A model generated the notes under the pieces. The model ran no database searches. It saw only the letters and a list, made by a program, of their open reading frames with translations, and had not been told where the DNA came from. Position numbers and translations under genes: made by a program. A stretch of DNA of 64,000 nucleotides from Aestuariibaculum marinum (GTDB lineage: Bacteria > Bacteroidota > Bacteroidia > Flavobacteriales > Flavobacteriaceae). Positions 42,975 to 52,288 of the stretch are shown here, in pieces; the stretch's first letter is position 1; each line of letters starts with the position of its first letter. The stretch covers positions 248,001 through 312,000 of the forward strand of contig NZ_JACVXD010000002.1 of the NCBI RefSeq assembly GCF_014596975.1, read 5' to 3'.

Positions 42975-44219
42975 ATGCAAAAGATTGAATTAATGGCGCC
43001 AGCGGGGAACTTTGAGTCTTTGCAAGCAGCCTTAGATAATGGTGCGGATTCTGTTTATTTTGGTGTAGAGCAGCTTAACATGCGTGCCCGAGCATCTATC
43101 AATTTTACGTTAGATGATTTACCTGAAATTGCACAACGTTGTCAGGAAAAAAATGTTAGAACCTATTTAACTTTAAATACGATTATTTACGATCACGATT
43201 TATCGATTGTAAAAACCCTTATCCAAAAGGCTAAAGATTCCAAGATCACAGCGGTAATTGCTATGGATCAAGCGGTCATTATGGCGGCTCGTGAGATTGG
43301 TATGGAAGTGCATATTTCTACACAAATCAACATCACCAATATCGAAACGGTTAAGTTCTACGCTATGTTTGCCGATACCATGGTGTTAAGTCGTGAGTTA
43401 AGTTTACGCCAGGTAAAGAAAATTACCGAGCAAATTGAGAAGGAACAAGTTAAAGGCCCTTCAGGAAATCTTGTAGAAATTGAAATTTTTGGTCATGGTG
43501 CATTATGCATGGCGGTTTCAGGTAAGTGTTATTTGAGTTTACATTCGCATAACTCATCGGCGAATCGTGGTGCTTGCAAGCAAAATTGTAGAAAGAAATA
43601 CACGGTGATCGATCAGGAGTCTGGTTTTGAAATAGAACTGGATAACGAGTATATGATGTCGCCAAAAGACTTGTGCACCATTGATATTTTAGATCAGGTG
43701 GCAGATGCTGGTATTAAAGTGTTAAAGATTGAAGGTCGTGGCCGTGCACCAGAATATGTTGCTAACGTGATTAAATGCTACCGTGAGGCGATCGATAGTT
43801 TAGAGAATAATACCTTCGATAAAGAGAAAACCATCTCCTGGATGCAGGAACTGGAAAAAGTTTACAATCGAGGTTTTTGGAATGGGTATTATTTAGGGCA
43901 GAAATTAGGAGAGTGGAGTAAAGGCACAGGATCTCACGCTACCCAAAAGAAAGTTTACATAGGTAAAGGCCAGCATTATTTCCCAAAGGCGCAAATTGGA
44001 GAATTTAAAATTGAAGCCTTCGATTTATCGTTAGGTGATACCATTTTGGTAACGGGTCCAACTACAGGAGCTAAGGAAGTTGAGGTGGCTCAGATGTTGG
44101 TGAACGACGAGCAGTTAACTAAAGCTTCAAAAGGCGATATGGTAACGATTCCCTTAGGGTTTAGAATACGTCCTTCAGACAAATTATATAAAATCGTAGA
44201 AAATAAAGTAGAAGCGTAA
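42975..44219 (+). CDS. trhP: U32 family tRNA hydroxylation protein (TrhP/YegQ-like)
   Basis: 414 aa of the peptidase U32 family. The N-terminus MAPAGNFESLQAALDNGADSVYFG (in part: APAGNFESLQAAL) and the U32 signature EIFGHGALCMAVSGKCYLS (about residues 166-184) are clear, with CKQNCRKKY soon after; these Cys probably bind an iron-sulfur cluster. E. coli TrhP makes 5-hydroxyuridine-34 from prephenate-dependent chemistry and needs Fe-S assembly. Other U32 members modify 23S rRNA (RlhA) or ubiquinone (UbiU/V), but being next to trhO favours TrhP. It overlaps the ferredoxin gene by one base. Confidence 0.87.
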   Translation: MQKIELMAPAGNFESLQAALDNGADSVYFGVEQLNMRARASINFTLDDLPEIAQRCQEKNVRTYLTLNTIIYDHDLSIVKTLIQKAKDSKITAVIAMDQAVIMAAREIGMEVHISTQINITNIETVKFYAMFADTMVLSRELSLRQVKKITEQIEKEQVKGPSGNLVEIEIFGHGALCMAVSGKCYLSLHSHNSSANRGACKQNCRKKYTVIDQESGFEIELDNEYMMSPKDLCTIDILDQVADAGIKVLKIEGRGRAPEYVANVIKCYREAIDSLENNTFDKEKTISWMQELEKVYNRGFWNGYYLGQKLGEWSKGTGSHATQKKVYIGKGQHYFPKAQIGEFKIEAFDLSLGDTILVTGPTTGAKEVEVAQMLVNDEQLTKASKGDMVTIPLGFRIRPSDKLYKIVENKVEA

Positions 44220-44449
44220 TGGTTGTTGTTACCTTACAACGAAATAAATGTATTGGGTGCAATTACTGTGTGGAATTAGCACCCAATCAGTTTCAAATGT
44301 CGAAGAAAGATGGAAAATCGGTGTTGTTGAAAAGTGCTGAGAAAAAAGGCTTCTTTACCATTAAGTCTAACGATTACAATATTTTAGAAGACTGTGAAAA
44401 TGCTGCAAAAGCATGCCCGGTAAAGATAATAGATGTAAAAAATATTTAA
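44219..44449 (+). CDS. Small single-cluster ferredoxin
   Basis: 76 aa. Cys11, Cys14 and Cys17 (CIGCNYC) with Cys66 in KACPVKI are the ligands expected of one [4Fe-4S] cluster; Cys59 is extra. The layout is that of the monocluster ferredoxins. It is coupled to trhP by a one-base overlap (TAATG) and is the last gene of trhO-trhP-fd, so it may be the electron donor or cluster partner for the U32 enzyme. That partnership is inferred from gene order only. Confidence 0.9.
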   Translation: MVVVTLQRNKCIGCNYCVELAPNQFQMSKKDGKSVLLKSAEKKGFFTIKSNDYNILEDCENAAKACPVKIIDVKNI

Positions 44450-44562
44450 TTTTTTATCAATTTAGATAGTCTATATAATAATCTTATCTTTACCTTTTGA
44501 TAATAATATGAACATTCATTCGCAATAGATTAATTATTAGCGAATTCAATATATAGAAATTT

Positions 44563-45945
44563 ATGGCTTGTAACAGTTGTTCAACTGGTAAAGACGGTCA
44601 ACCAAAAGGATGTAAAAATAATGGCACTTGTGGAACAGATAGTTGTAACAAACTAACCGTTTTCGATTGGTTGTCTAATATGTCTCTTCCAAGTGGTGAG
44701 AAACCGTTTGACTGGGTTGAGGTTCGCTTTAAAAACGGAAGAAAAGATTACTACAAAAATACAGAGCATTTAACGCTTAGCATAGGTGATATTGTGGCTA
44801 CACAGGCACCTGCAGGGCACGATATTGGTATGGTTACCCTAACAGGGGAACTGGTACGAATTCAAATGAATCGTAAAAATATCTCCGAATCTCCCGATGA
44901 AGTTCTTAAAATTTACCGGAAAGCCAATCAAAAAGATATAGATATTTGGCAAACCGCACGCGATCGTGAAGAACCGATGAAGGTTAAGGCGAGACAGTTT
45001 GCAATAGATTTAAAGTTGGAAATGAAAATTTCCGATATTGAATTTCAAGGCGACGCCAGTAAAGCCACTTTCTATTATACTGCAGAAGAGCGTGTTGATT
45101 TTCGTGAGTTAATTAAAGTGTTTGCTCGCGAATTCAGAACGCGTATCGAGATGAAGCAGGTTGGATTCCGTCAGGAAGCAGCCAGACTTGGTGGTATCGG
45201 GTCTTGTGGTCGTGAGTTGTGTTGTTCTACTTGGTTAACCGACTTCCGTTCGGTGAGTACCTCGGCAGCACGCTATCAGCAGTTATCATTAAATCCTCAA
45301 AAATTAGCAGGACAATGTGGGAAATTAAAGTGTTGTTTAAATTATGAGTTAGATACGTATTTAGATGCACTCAAAGATTTTCCAAAATCAGATATAAAAC
45401 TTCAAACAGAAAAAGGTGTTGCTGTTTGTCAGAAAACCGATATTTTCAAAGGGCATATGTGGTATGCTTACGAAGGCGAATGGATTAACTGGCACAAAAT
45501 TACTACCGATCAGGCGAACGAAATTATTGCTCTAAATAAGAAAAATAAAAAGATTGCCAGCCTTGAAGAATATGCTTCAGATTTAATAGCAGATACCATT
45601 GCAGATACTAAAGCCGAGTTTGAAAACGTTGTAGGTCAGGATAGTTTAACACGATTCGATAATCCAAAACCTAATAAAAAACGTAAAAACAATAGGAACA
45701 GGAATAATAGAAACCAAAACAACAAAGGCAGAGGTAACGCAAATAATAAAAAAGGAGGCAATAAAACGGCGGATAAGAGTTCGAATTCAGGAGCTAAAAA
45801 TCCTAAAGCAAAAACTACCGGAAACAATCCAGATAGTACTAAAAATTCTGGAGGAAACAAGAGTAGAAACAGAAATAATAACCGTTCTAAAAGCAAGAAG
45901 AAACCTCAAAACCAAAGCCAAAAAAATAAAGATGTTACGAAGTAA
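44563..45945 (+). CDS. ricT: PSP1/RicT-like protein with basic disordered tail
   Basis: 460 aa. The PSP1 domain (about 45-300) has the Cys motifs LGGIGSCGRELCCSTWL and GQCGKLKCCLNYE, typical of RicT (YaaT), which in Bacillus forms a [4Fe-4S] RicAFT complex that guides RNase Y. The N-terminus has an extra Cys cluster (C3, C6, C17, C23, C28). From about residue 370 the tail is made almost wholly of Asn, Lys, Arg, Gly and Ser (KKRKNNRNRNNRNQNNK), probably RNA-binding and unstructured. Its stop overlaps gldH by 14 bp. The RNA-processing role in Bacteroidota is not established here. Confidence 0.85.
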   Translation: MACNSCSTGKDGQPKGCKNNGTCGTDSCNKLTVFDWLSNMSLPSGEKPFDWVEVRFKNGRKDYYKNTEHLTLSIGDIVATQAPAGHDIGMVTLTGELVRIQMNRKNISESPDEVLKIYRKANQKDIDIWQTARDREEPMKVKARQFAIDLKLEMKISDIEFQGDASKATFYYTAEERVDFRELIKVFAREFRTRIEMKQVGFRQEAARLGGIGSCGRELCCSTWLTDFRSVSTSAARYQQLSLNPQKLAGQCGKLKCCLNYELDTYLDALKDFPKSDIKLQTEKGVAVCQKTDIFKGHMWYAYEGEWINWHKITTDQANEIIALNKKNKKIASLEEYASDLIADTIADTKAEFENVVGQDSLTRFDNPKPNKKRKNNRNRNNRNQNNKGRGNANNKKGGNKTADKSSNSGAKNPKAKTTGNNPDSTKNSGGNKSRNRNNNRSKSKKKPQNQSQKNKDVTK

Positions 45946-46429
45946 TACGTTGTTATTTTTAGTAATCTTTTCATTAGTGTTTGTGTCTTGCGATTCAAAA
46001 CGTGTTTTCGATGAGTATAAATCGGTTCCTAACAAATGGCATAAAGATTCTATTGTTAGCTTTAATATAACACCTCCAGATTCTACTAATGCCTATAATT
46101 TATTTGTAAACCTTAGGAATACAAATGCCTATAAATACAACAATTTGTTTTTAATTGTTGAGATGGTTTTTCCACATGGTAAAACAATAAAAGATACTTT
46201 AGAGTATAGAATGGCAGACCCTACAGGAAAATTATTAGGTACCGGGGTTACCGATACCAAAGAGAATAAACTCTGGTATAAAGAAGGTGTGGTGTTTCAG
46301 GAAGCAGGAGAGTATCAGGTTAATATTCAACAGGCGATGCGAGAGAATGGAAAAGTAAATGGTGTAGAAGAGCTTGAAGGAGTTACCGATGTGGGTTTTA
46401 GAATAGAGCATATAAACAGTAATAAGTAA
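45932..46429 (+). CDS. gldH: Gliding motility lipoprotein GldH
   Basis: 165 aa with lipobox FVSC (Cys20). GldH is one of the Gld lipoproteins needed for gliding in Flavobacterium. Recognisable are DSKRVFDEYKSVPNKWHKDSIVSF near the N-terminus (in part: VFDEYKSVPNKWHKDS), LFVNLRNTNAYKYNNLFLIVEM and DPTGKLLGTGVTDTKENKLWYKEG. The start overlaps ricT by 14 bp and pbp1A follows 63 bp later, the order I know from other Flavobacteriia. It probably faces the periplasm in the envelope. Its exact step in motility is not known. Confidence 0.92.
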   Translation: MLRSNTLLFLVIFSLVFVSCDSKRVFDEYKSVPNKWHKDSIVSFNITPPDSTNAYNLFVNLRNTNAYKYNNLFLIVEMVFPHGKTIKDTLEYRMADPTGKLLGTGVTDTKENKLWYKEGVVFQEAGEYQVNIQQAMRENGKVNGVEELEGVTDVGFRIEHINSNK

Positions 46430-46492
46430 CTATAGTATTTGTAGAAAATGATCTATAGACATTGTTAAAAACGTATTTATAAATAAAAGTAC

Positions 46493-48829
46493 ATGGCAAC
46501 AAAAAAACAAGAAGCAGAACCTACTACAAACTTCTCTAAATATATACGTTGGTTTTGGATGCTGTTTACGGCTGGAGTTCTGGCGGTAGTCTTCATATTT
46601 TTATTAGCATCTTGGGGCGCTTTTGGCGATATGCCCGATCATACCGTTTTAGAAAATCCTAAAACAAATTTAGCGGCAGAAATTATTTCCTCAGATGGGG
46701 AAACTATTGGGAAATTTTATCTAAATGATAACAGAACACCGGTAGGTTACGACGATTTACCTAAGGATTTAGTCAATGCTTTAATAGCTACTGAAGATGC
46801 ACGTTTTGAACAACATTCAGGGATTGATGCTTTTGGGACTTTAAGAGCCGTAGTTAAAATGGGAAGCGGTGGCGGAGCCAGTACTATTTCGCAACAGTTA
46901 GCCAAGCAGCTGTTTCACGGAGAAGGTTCTAAAAACATAGTAGAACGTATTCTTCAGAAAGTAAAAGAGTGGATTATCGCCATTCGTTTAGAACGTCAAT
47001 ACACTAAAGAAGAGATTATTGCGCAGTATTTTAATATCTACGATTTCTTAAATAATGCAGATGGTATTCGTAGTGCAGCTAAAATTTACTTTGACAAAGA
47101 GCCGATGGAATTAGACTTGAAAGAATCGGCTATGTTGGTGGGGATGTTTAAAAATTCATCTTTATACAATCCAAGAAAACGAGAAGAATTAACAAGAAAA
47201 AGGCGTAATACGGTATTGTCTCAAATGGCTAAGTATGGCTATATCACAGATGTGGTTAAAGACTCGCTTCAAAAAACAGATTTAGATATCAAATATACAC
47301 CGCAATCGCATCGCGATGGGATTGCTACTTATTTTAGAGGCTATTTAGATACCTTTATGAAAGATTGGATTAAAAATAATCCAAAACCTGATGGTACCAA
47401 ATGGAATTTGTATAACGACGGTTTGAAAATTTACACCACCATAGATTCCAGAATGCAAAAATATGCCGAAGATGCGGTACAAAAGCATATGGCTAAATTG
47501 CAAAAGGAATTTTTTGTTCAAAATACACCAAAACGTAATCCTACGGCACCATTTTTAGATTTAACAAGAGGAGCTATCGATACGTTAATGCGAAACGCTA
47601 TGCGCCAGTCGGAGCGTTGGAGACATATGAAATACGATTTAAGAAAATCGAATAAAGAAATTGAAGAATCATTTCAAAAACCTGTTGAGATGTCGGTTTT
47701 TGCATGGAAAGATGGTCAGCCTTCAGAGATTGATACCATTATGAAACCAATTGATTCTATGCGTTATTACAAATCGTTTTTACGTACGGGTATGATGTCT
47801 ATGGATCCGCAAACCGGTCATGTAAAAGCATGGGTTGGAGGTATGAATTATCGTCATTTTCAATACGATATGGTTAAACAAGGAAAGCGTCAGGTAGGTT
47901 CAACGTTTAAACCGTTTGTTTATGCCACAGCTATCGACCAGTTGCATTATTCGCCTTGTGATGAATTTCCAGATACACCATTCTGTATAGAAAAAGGTAA
48001 ATATGGTAATATGGAAGACTGGTGTCCTAAAAATGCAGGAGGTGATTACGGAGGTATGCGTACTTTAAAAAATGCACTTGCAAATTCTGTTAATACGGTT
48101 ACTGCACGTTTAATGGATAAAGTAGGGCCTGAAACTGTGATTAATTTAGTAGACAAATTAGGGATAGATTCTGAAATTCCTCCAGTGCCGTCCATTGCTC
48201 TAGGAACACCGGATTTAAGCGTTTACGAAATGGTTGGAGCTTACTCTACATTTGCCAATAAAGGAGTGTATACAAAGCCCGTTATGGTAACCACTATTGA
48301 AGATAAAAACGGAACTATTTTATATCAGTTTAAACCGGAAACAAGAGATGTGGTAGGCGAGGAAACCGCTTATGTAACCGTTAAGCTTCTTGAAGGGGTT
48401 ACTCGTGGAGGTTCAGGTACCAGATTACGCGGTAATTGGGCGGTGAATAATCAAGTGTATAAAGAAGTGATTACCGGATATCCGTATGAGTTTGAAAATC
48501 CTATTGCCGGTAAAACGGGAACCACACAAAACCAGAGTGATGGCTGGTTTATGGGGATGGTACCAAATCTGGTAACAGGAGTTTGGGTAGGCGGTGAAGA
48601 TCGCGCTGTGCATTTTAGAAGTATTACTTACGGGCAAGGGGCAACTATGGCATTGCCAATTTGGGGGATGTATATGAAGAGTTGTTATGCCGATGAAACC
48701 TTGAACATTTCAAAAGAAGATTTCGAGGCTCCCGAAAACTTATCTATCAATGTGGATTGCGATAATATTGTAGAAAATGAGACTGTTATTCAGGAAGAAA
48801 AAGAAACACCAGATGATTTAGAGTTTTAA
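46493..48829 (+). CDS. Penicillin-binding protein 1A (bifunctional)
   Basis: 778 aa, class A PBP. Short cytoplasmic start, membrane helix (about 20-43), then a glycosyltransferase 51 domain with EDARFEQHSGID (catalytic Glu), STISQQLAKQLF and a KEWIIAIRLERQYTKEEI stretch. The transpeptidase domain has the SxxK motif STFKPF with Ser470 and Lys473, SVN (in LANSVNTV), and KTGTTQ. Polymerises lipid II and cross-links peptidoglycan in the periplasm. It follows gldH closely. A terminator lies 26 bp after the stop. Confidence 0.95.
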   Translation: MATKKQEAEPTTNFSKYIRWFWMLFTAGVLAVVFIFLLASWGAFGDMPDHTVLENPKTNLAAEIISSDGETIGKFYLNDNRTPVGYDDLPKDLVNALIATEDARFEQHSGIDAFGTLRAVVKMGSGGGASTISQQLAKQLFHGEGSKNIVERILQKVKEWIIAIRLERQYTKEEIIAQYFNIYDFLNNADGIRSAAKIYFDKEPMELDLKESAMLVGMFKNSSLYNPRKREELTRKRRNTVLSQMAKYGYITDVVKDSLQKTDLDIKYTPQSHRDGIATYFRGYLDTFMKDWIKNNPKPDGTKWNLYNDGLKIYTTIDSRMQKYAEDAVQKHMAKLQKEFFVQNTPKRNPTAPFLDLTRGAIDTLMRNAMRQSERWRHMKYDLRKSNKEIEESFQKPVEMSVFAWKDGQPSEIDTIMKPIDSMRYYKSFLRTGMMSMDPQTGHVKAWVGGMNYRHFQYDMVKQGKRQVGSTFKPFVYATAIDQLHYSPCDEFPDTPFCIEKGKYGNMEDWCPKNAGGDYGGMRTLKNALANSVNTVTARLMDKVGPETVINLVDKLGIDSEIPPVPSIALGTPDLSVYEMVGAYSTFANKGVYTKPVMVTTIEDKNGTILYQFKPETRDVVGEETAYVTVKLLEGVTRGGSGTRLRGNWAVNNQVYKEVITGYPYEFENPIAGKTGTTQNQSDGWFMGMVPNLVTGVWVGGEDRAVHFRSITYGQGATMALPIWGMYMKSCYADETLNISKEDFEAPENLSINVDCDNIVENETVIQEEKETPDDLEF

Positions 48830-48854
48830 ATTTGTTAGGTGAAATAATAGTGTT

Positions 48855-48884
48855 AAACCCGTTCAATTATTGAACGGGTTTTTT
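48855..48884 (+). terminator. Terminator of the ricT-gldH-pbp1A unit
   Basis: AACCCGTTCAA (48856-48866) and TTGAACGGGTT (48870-48880) form a perfect 11-bp stem with a 3-nt loop, followed by TTTT. Confidence 0.85.
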
Positions 48885-48949
48885 ATTTCTCATTATTTTG
48901 TGGTTATCCTTTAGTTATTCGTAAATTTATATTGCTAAAACTAATAATA

Positions 48950-49651
48950 ATGATAAATAAGAAAGTAGCTAATATAAATGAAGCGTTACAAGGTGTTAGC
49001 AATAATATGACCTTTATGCTTGGGGGTTTCGGTTTAAGCGGTATTCCTGAAAATGCCATTGCTGAATTGGTAAATTTAGGCGTCAAAGGATTAACCTGTA
49101 TTTCTAATAATGCCGGAGTGGATGATTTTGGTCTGGGATTATTACTTCAAAAACGTCAAATTAAAAAGATGATTTCTTCATATGTAGGAGAAAACGAAGA
49201 GTTTGAACGCCAGATGTTATCTGGAGAATTGGACGTTGAGCTCATTCCGCAAGGTACCTTAGCAGAACGTTGTCGTGCGGCACAAGCTGGTATTCCTGCA
49301 TTTTATACGCCTGCTGGTTACGGAACTGAAGTCGCTGAAGGTAAAGAAACGCGGGAATTCGATGGTAAAATGTATGTTATGGAAGAAGCCTTTAAAGCCG
49401 ATTTTTCTTTTGTGAAAGCTTGGAAAGGGGATTCAGCCGGTAATTTAATATTTAAAGGAACCGCCCGAAATTTTAATCCGGTCATGTGTGGTGCTGCGAA
49501 AATCACGGTTGCTGAGGTTGAGGAGTTAGTACCGCTTGGTGAATTGGATTCTAACCAGATTCATATACCGGGAATTTTTGTGCAACGTATTTTTCAAGGT
49601 GAACATTACGAAAAACGAATAGAACAACGAACTGTAAGACAAAGAGATTAA
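48950..49651 (+). CDS. scoA: 3-oxoacid CoA-transferase subunit A
   Basis: 233 aa from the ATG at 48950 ([13 protein letters not shown]); an upstream in-frame TTG at 48932 is less likely. With subunit B it moves CoA from succinyl-CoA to acetoacetate or a related acid. Visible: [15 protein letters not shown] (the glycine-rich motif near residue 24), [36 protein letters not shown]. It is followed 2 bp later by subunit B. Gene order AB and lengths are typical of the SCOT family. Substrate could also be other short 3-oxoacids. Confidence 0.94.
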   Translation: MINKKVANINEALQGVSNNMTFMLGGFGLSGIPENAIAELVNLGVKGLTCISNNAGVDDFGLGLLLQKRQIKKMISSYVGENEEFERQMLSGELDVELIPQGTLAERCRAAQAGIPAFYTPAGYGTEVAEGKETREFDGKMYVMEEAFKADFSFVKAWKGDSAGNLIFKGTARNFNPVMCGAAKITVAEVEELVPLGELDSNQIHIPGIFVQRIFQGEHYEKRIEQRTVRQRD

Positions 49652-49653
49652 TT

Positions 49654-50307
49654 ATGTTAGATAAAACAGGAATAGCACAGCGCATAGCTAAAGAAGTTAA
49701 AGATGGCTATTATGTAAATCTTGGAATTGGTATTCCAACTTTGGTGGCCAACTATGTGCGTAACGATATAGAAGTGGAGTTTCAAAGTGAAAATGGCGTC
49801 TTAGGCATGGGGCCATTTCCTTATGAAGGGGAAGAAGATGCCGACGTGATTAATGCCGGAAAGCAAACCATAACGACGTTGCCTGGAGCTAGTTTTTTTG
49901 ACTCCGCTTTAAGTTTTTCTATGATTCGGGGGCAACATGTAGACTTAACTATTTTGGGCGCTATGGAAGTCGCTGAAAGCGGTGATATCGCGAATTGGAA
50001 AATTCCAGGTAAAATGGTTAAAGGTATGGGAGGCGCTATGGATTTAGTAGCTAGTGCCGAAAATATAATTGTAGCTATGATGCATACGAATAGGGCAGGA
50101 GAGTCAAAGCTATTAAAAAGATGTTCATTGCCATTAACTGGTGTAGGCTGTGTAAAAAAGATTGTAACTAATCTGGCCGTATTAGAAGTTACTCCAAAAG
50201 GATTTAAATTATTAGAACGTGCACCAAGCGTTTCTGTTGAAGAGATTCAAAAATCTACTGAAGGTACTTTAATTGTTGAAGGCGTTATTCCAGAAATGAC
50301 ACTTTAG
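49654..50307 (+). CDS. scoB: 3-oxoacid CoA-transferase subunit B
   Basis: 217 aa. Holds the catalytic glutamate in SENGVLGMGP (Glu46), which forms the glutamyl-CoA intermediate. The start VNLGIGIPTLVANYV and GADV-type strands (here GEEDADVINAGKQ) and LPGASFFDSALSFSMIRG complete the family pattern. It works with scoA in ketone-body or leucine/lysine breakdown, linking acetoacetate to the TCA cycle. A perfect 15-bp hairpin follows 30 bp after the stop and is the likely terminator. Confidence 0.95.
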   Translation: MLDKTGIAQRIAKEVKDGYYVNLGIGIPTLVANYVRNDIEVEFQSENGVLGMGPFPYEGEEDADVINAGKQTITTLPGASFFDSALSFSMIRGQHVDLTILGAMEVAESGDIANWKIPGKMVKGMGGAMDLVASAENIIVAMMHTNRAGESKLLKRCSLPLTGVGCVKKIVTNLAVLEVTPKGFKLLERAPSVSVEEIQKSTEGTLIVEGVIPEMTL

Positions 50308-50337
50308 TTGTAGGAAAACATATTTATTCTATATGAT

Positions 50338-50390
50338 AAATTCGATGAAATGTTAAAAATAAATGCATTTCATCGAATTTATTTGTTTTT
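50338..50390 (+). terminator. Terminator of scoAB
   Basis: AAATTCGATGAAATG (50338-50352) and CATTTCATCGAATTT (50366-50380) pair perfectly over 15 bp with a 13-nt loop, then ATTTGTTTTT. Confidence 0.75.
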
Positions 50391-50485
50391 AGACGATGAT
50401 ATTGAAAAAATGTTGCATCTTAGTAATCCCAAAGAAACCAAATTAATAACTAGATTTACCTAAATCTATCATAAACTTAACGCTT

Positions 50486-50614
50486 ATGAATTTTGCAACA
50501 AATCTACCTGACCAACCTACATTGACGGAGAATAAATTCAAAGAAACTATGCGTGAAAACCTAAGGTTTTTAAAGAGTTTATTCTATTTAACTAAAAAAG
50601 TGTTCATGTTATAA
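50486..50614 (+). CDS. Possible 42-aa peptide
   Basis: ATG at 50486 to TAA at 50614, a small frame that begins MNFATNLPDQPTLTENK, then a basic, amphipathic helix-like end ([19 protein letters not shown]). It overlaps the ABC gene stop by a few bases in convergent orientation. There is no RBS or -7 box that I can point to. It is the only ORF in the 300-bp gap 50308-50608, which otherwise holds the scoAB terminator. Conservation would decide if it is real. Confidence 0.35.
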   Translation: MNFATNLPDQPTLTENKFKETMRENLRFLKSLFYLTKKVFML

Positions 50615-52288
50615 TCCCTTCGGGATAGCCTTTATTAATTTTTTAGTGTATGCAGAATTGGGTGTGCTGTAAATGGTATCAGCATCACCCAATTCTTCTA
50701 TTTTACCCTGATTCATTACCAGTAATTGATCCGACATATATTTCACCACGGCCAAATCGTGGGAAATGAATATATAGGTGAACCCGAAACTTTCTTTTAA
50801 TTCATTTAACAGATTTAAAACCTGTGCCTGAACCGAAATGTCTAATGCCGAAACCGATTCGTCGCAAACAATCAACTTAGGTTGTAAGGCAATGGTTCTG
50901 GCAATCCCGATACGTTGGCGTTGTCCACCTGAAAACTCATGGGGATAACGGTTAAAATAGTCTTCCGATAATCCTACACGCTCCAGTATGTCTATCACTT
51001 TGGCTTTACGTTCTTTATTGGAATTGTAAAGTTTATGTACTTGCATGGGTTCCATGATGGCTTCACCAACAGGAATTCTGGGGTTTAAAGATGAATACGG
51101 ATCTTGAAATATAATCTGAATCTCTTTTCTAAGTGTTTTTATGGCTTTATTTGATAGTTTGGTAATGTCGGTGCCTTTATACAGAATTTGTCCTGCAGTG
51201 GCCTTATCAAGCTGAAGAATGGCGTTTCCTAGAGTCGATTTTCCGCAGCCGGATTCACCAACCAAACCTAAAGTTTCGCCTTCGTACAATTTAAAACTTA
51301 CATCGTTTACGGCTTTAAAGGTACTTGGTTTACTAAACCAACCGCTTTTCGAGAAGTATTCCTTTTCAACATTAACCACTTCCAGTAAAGGTGGTTTGCC
51401 GTAAATAATCTCATGTTTTTGTTTTCGGTCTTCAGTCGTAATAATAGTATGTTTGGTTGTACCGTCTAAATAATCTTTTATGGTTGGTAATACCTTTAGT
51501 CGGGTGTCTAACGATGGACGAGCATTAATTAGTGCTTTCGTGTAAGTGTGTTGCGGATTGTGAAATATGGTATGCGCATTCCCTTGTTCTACAATATCAC
51601 CTTTATACATCACTAAAACACGGTCTGCAATTTCTGAGATTAACGACAAATCATGCGTGATGAAAATCACACTCATTTTTGTTTCAATCTGAAGATCTTT
51701 CAAAAGTTTGATAATCTCTTTTTGAACGGTAACGTCTAAGGCAGTTGTGGGTTCATCGGCAATTAAAACATCCGGTTTACAACTTATAGCCATGGCAATC
51801 ATAACCCGTTGTTTTTGTCCGCCGGAAATCTCATGCGGATAGGCATTATAAACTCTAGATGGGTTAGGAAGTTTTACCTTTTCAAAAAGCGTAATGGTTT
51901 CTGCTTTGGCTTCTTGCTTCGATAAATTGGTATGTTGCAAAAGAATTTCCTGAACTTGTTTTCCACAGGTCATGGATGGATTTAAGGAACTCATGGGCTC
52001 CTGAAAAATCATGGCTATTTTTTTGCCACGAATTTGTTGTAATGCTTTTGAAGATAGAGTCGTTAAATCTTCATTGTTAAACAGAATTTGTCCTGAAGTA
52101 ATCTTTGAAATGTTCTTTGGTAGTAATCCTAATATGGCTAACGATGACACCGATTTCCCGGATCCAGATTCACCAACAATACCCAGAATTTCATTTTCAA
52201 ATAACTCATACGAAATGTTATGAATCACTTCATTTTTTCCAAAGGCAATGGTTAAGTCTTTTATGTTTAAAATGGGGTTCTTCTGCAT
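50609..52288 (-). CDS. Peptide/nickel-type ABC transporter ATPase with two ATPase domains
   Basis: 559 aa with two ABC domains of the OppD/DppD and OppF/DppF type in one chain. Domain 1: Walker A GESGSGKS (near residue 39), signature SGGQKQR, Walker [14 protein letters not shown]. Domain 2: Walker A GESGCGKS (near residue 342), [20 protein letters not shown]. Each ends in the C-terminal extension common in peptide importers. It should drive import of oligopeptides or similar solutes, but no permease or binding protein is in the window. It starts where the exonuclease gene stops (0-bp gap), so it is cotranscribed. Confidence 0.92.
   Translation of the reverse strand: MQKNPILNIKDLTIAFGKNEVIHNISYELFENEILGIVGESGSGKSVSSLAILGLLPKNISKITSGQILFNNEDLTTLSSKALQQIRGKKIAMIFQEPMSSLNPSMTCGKQVQEILLQHTNLSKQEAKAETITLFEKVKLPNPSRVYNAYPHEISGGQKQRVMIAMAISCKPDVLIADEPTTALDVTVQKEIIKLLKDLQIETKMSVIFITHDLSLISEIADRVLVMYKGDIVEQGNAHTIFHNPQHTYTKALINARPSLDTRLKVLPTIKDYLDGTTKHTIITTEDRKQKHEIIYGKPPLLEVVNVEKEYFSKSGWFSKPSTFKAVNDVSFKLYEGETLGLVGESGCGKSTLGNAILQLDKATAGQILYKGTDITKLSNKAIKTLRKEIQIIFQDPYSSLNPRIPVGEAIMEPMQVHKLYNSNKERKAKVIDILERVGLSEDYFNRYPHEFSGGQRQRIGIARTIALQPKLIVCDESVSALDISVQAQVLNLLNELKESFGFTYIFISHDLAVVKYMSDQLLVMNQGKIEELGDADTIYSTPNSAYTKKLIKAIPKGL

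Noticed and set aside
45636..45896. Antisense 86-aa frame, almost only Leu, Phe and Pro
   Set aside because: It is the complement of the Asn/Lys-rich tail of the RicT-like gene and has no coding character of its own.
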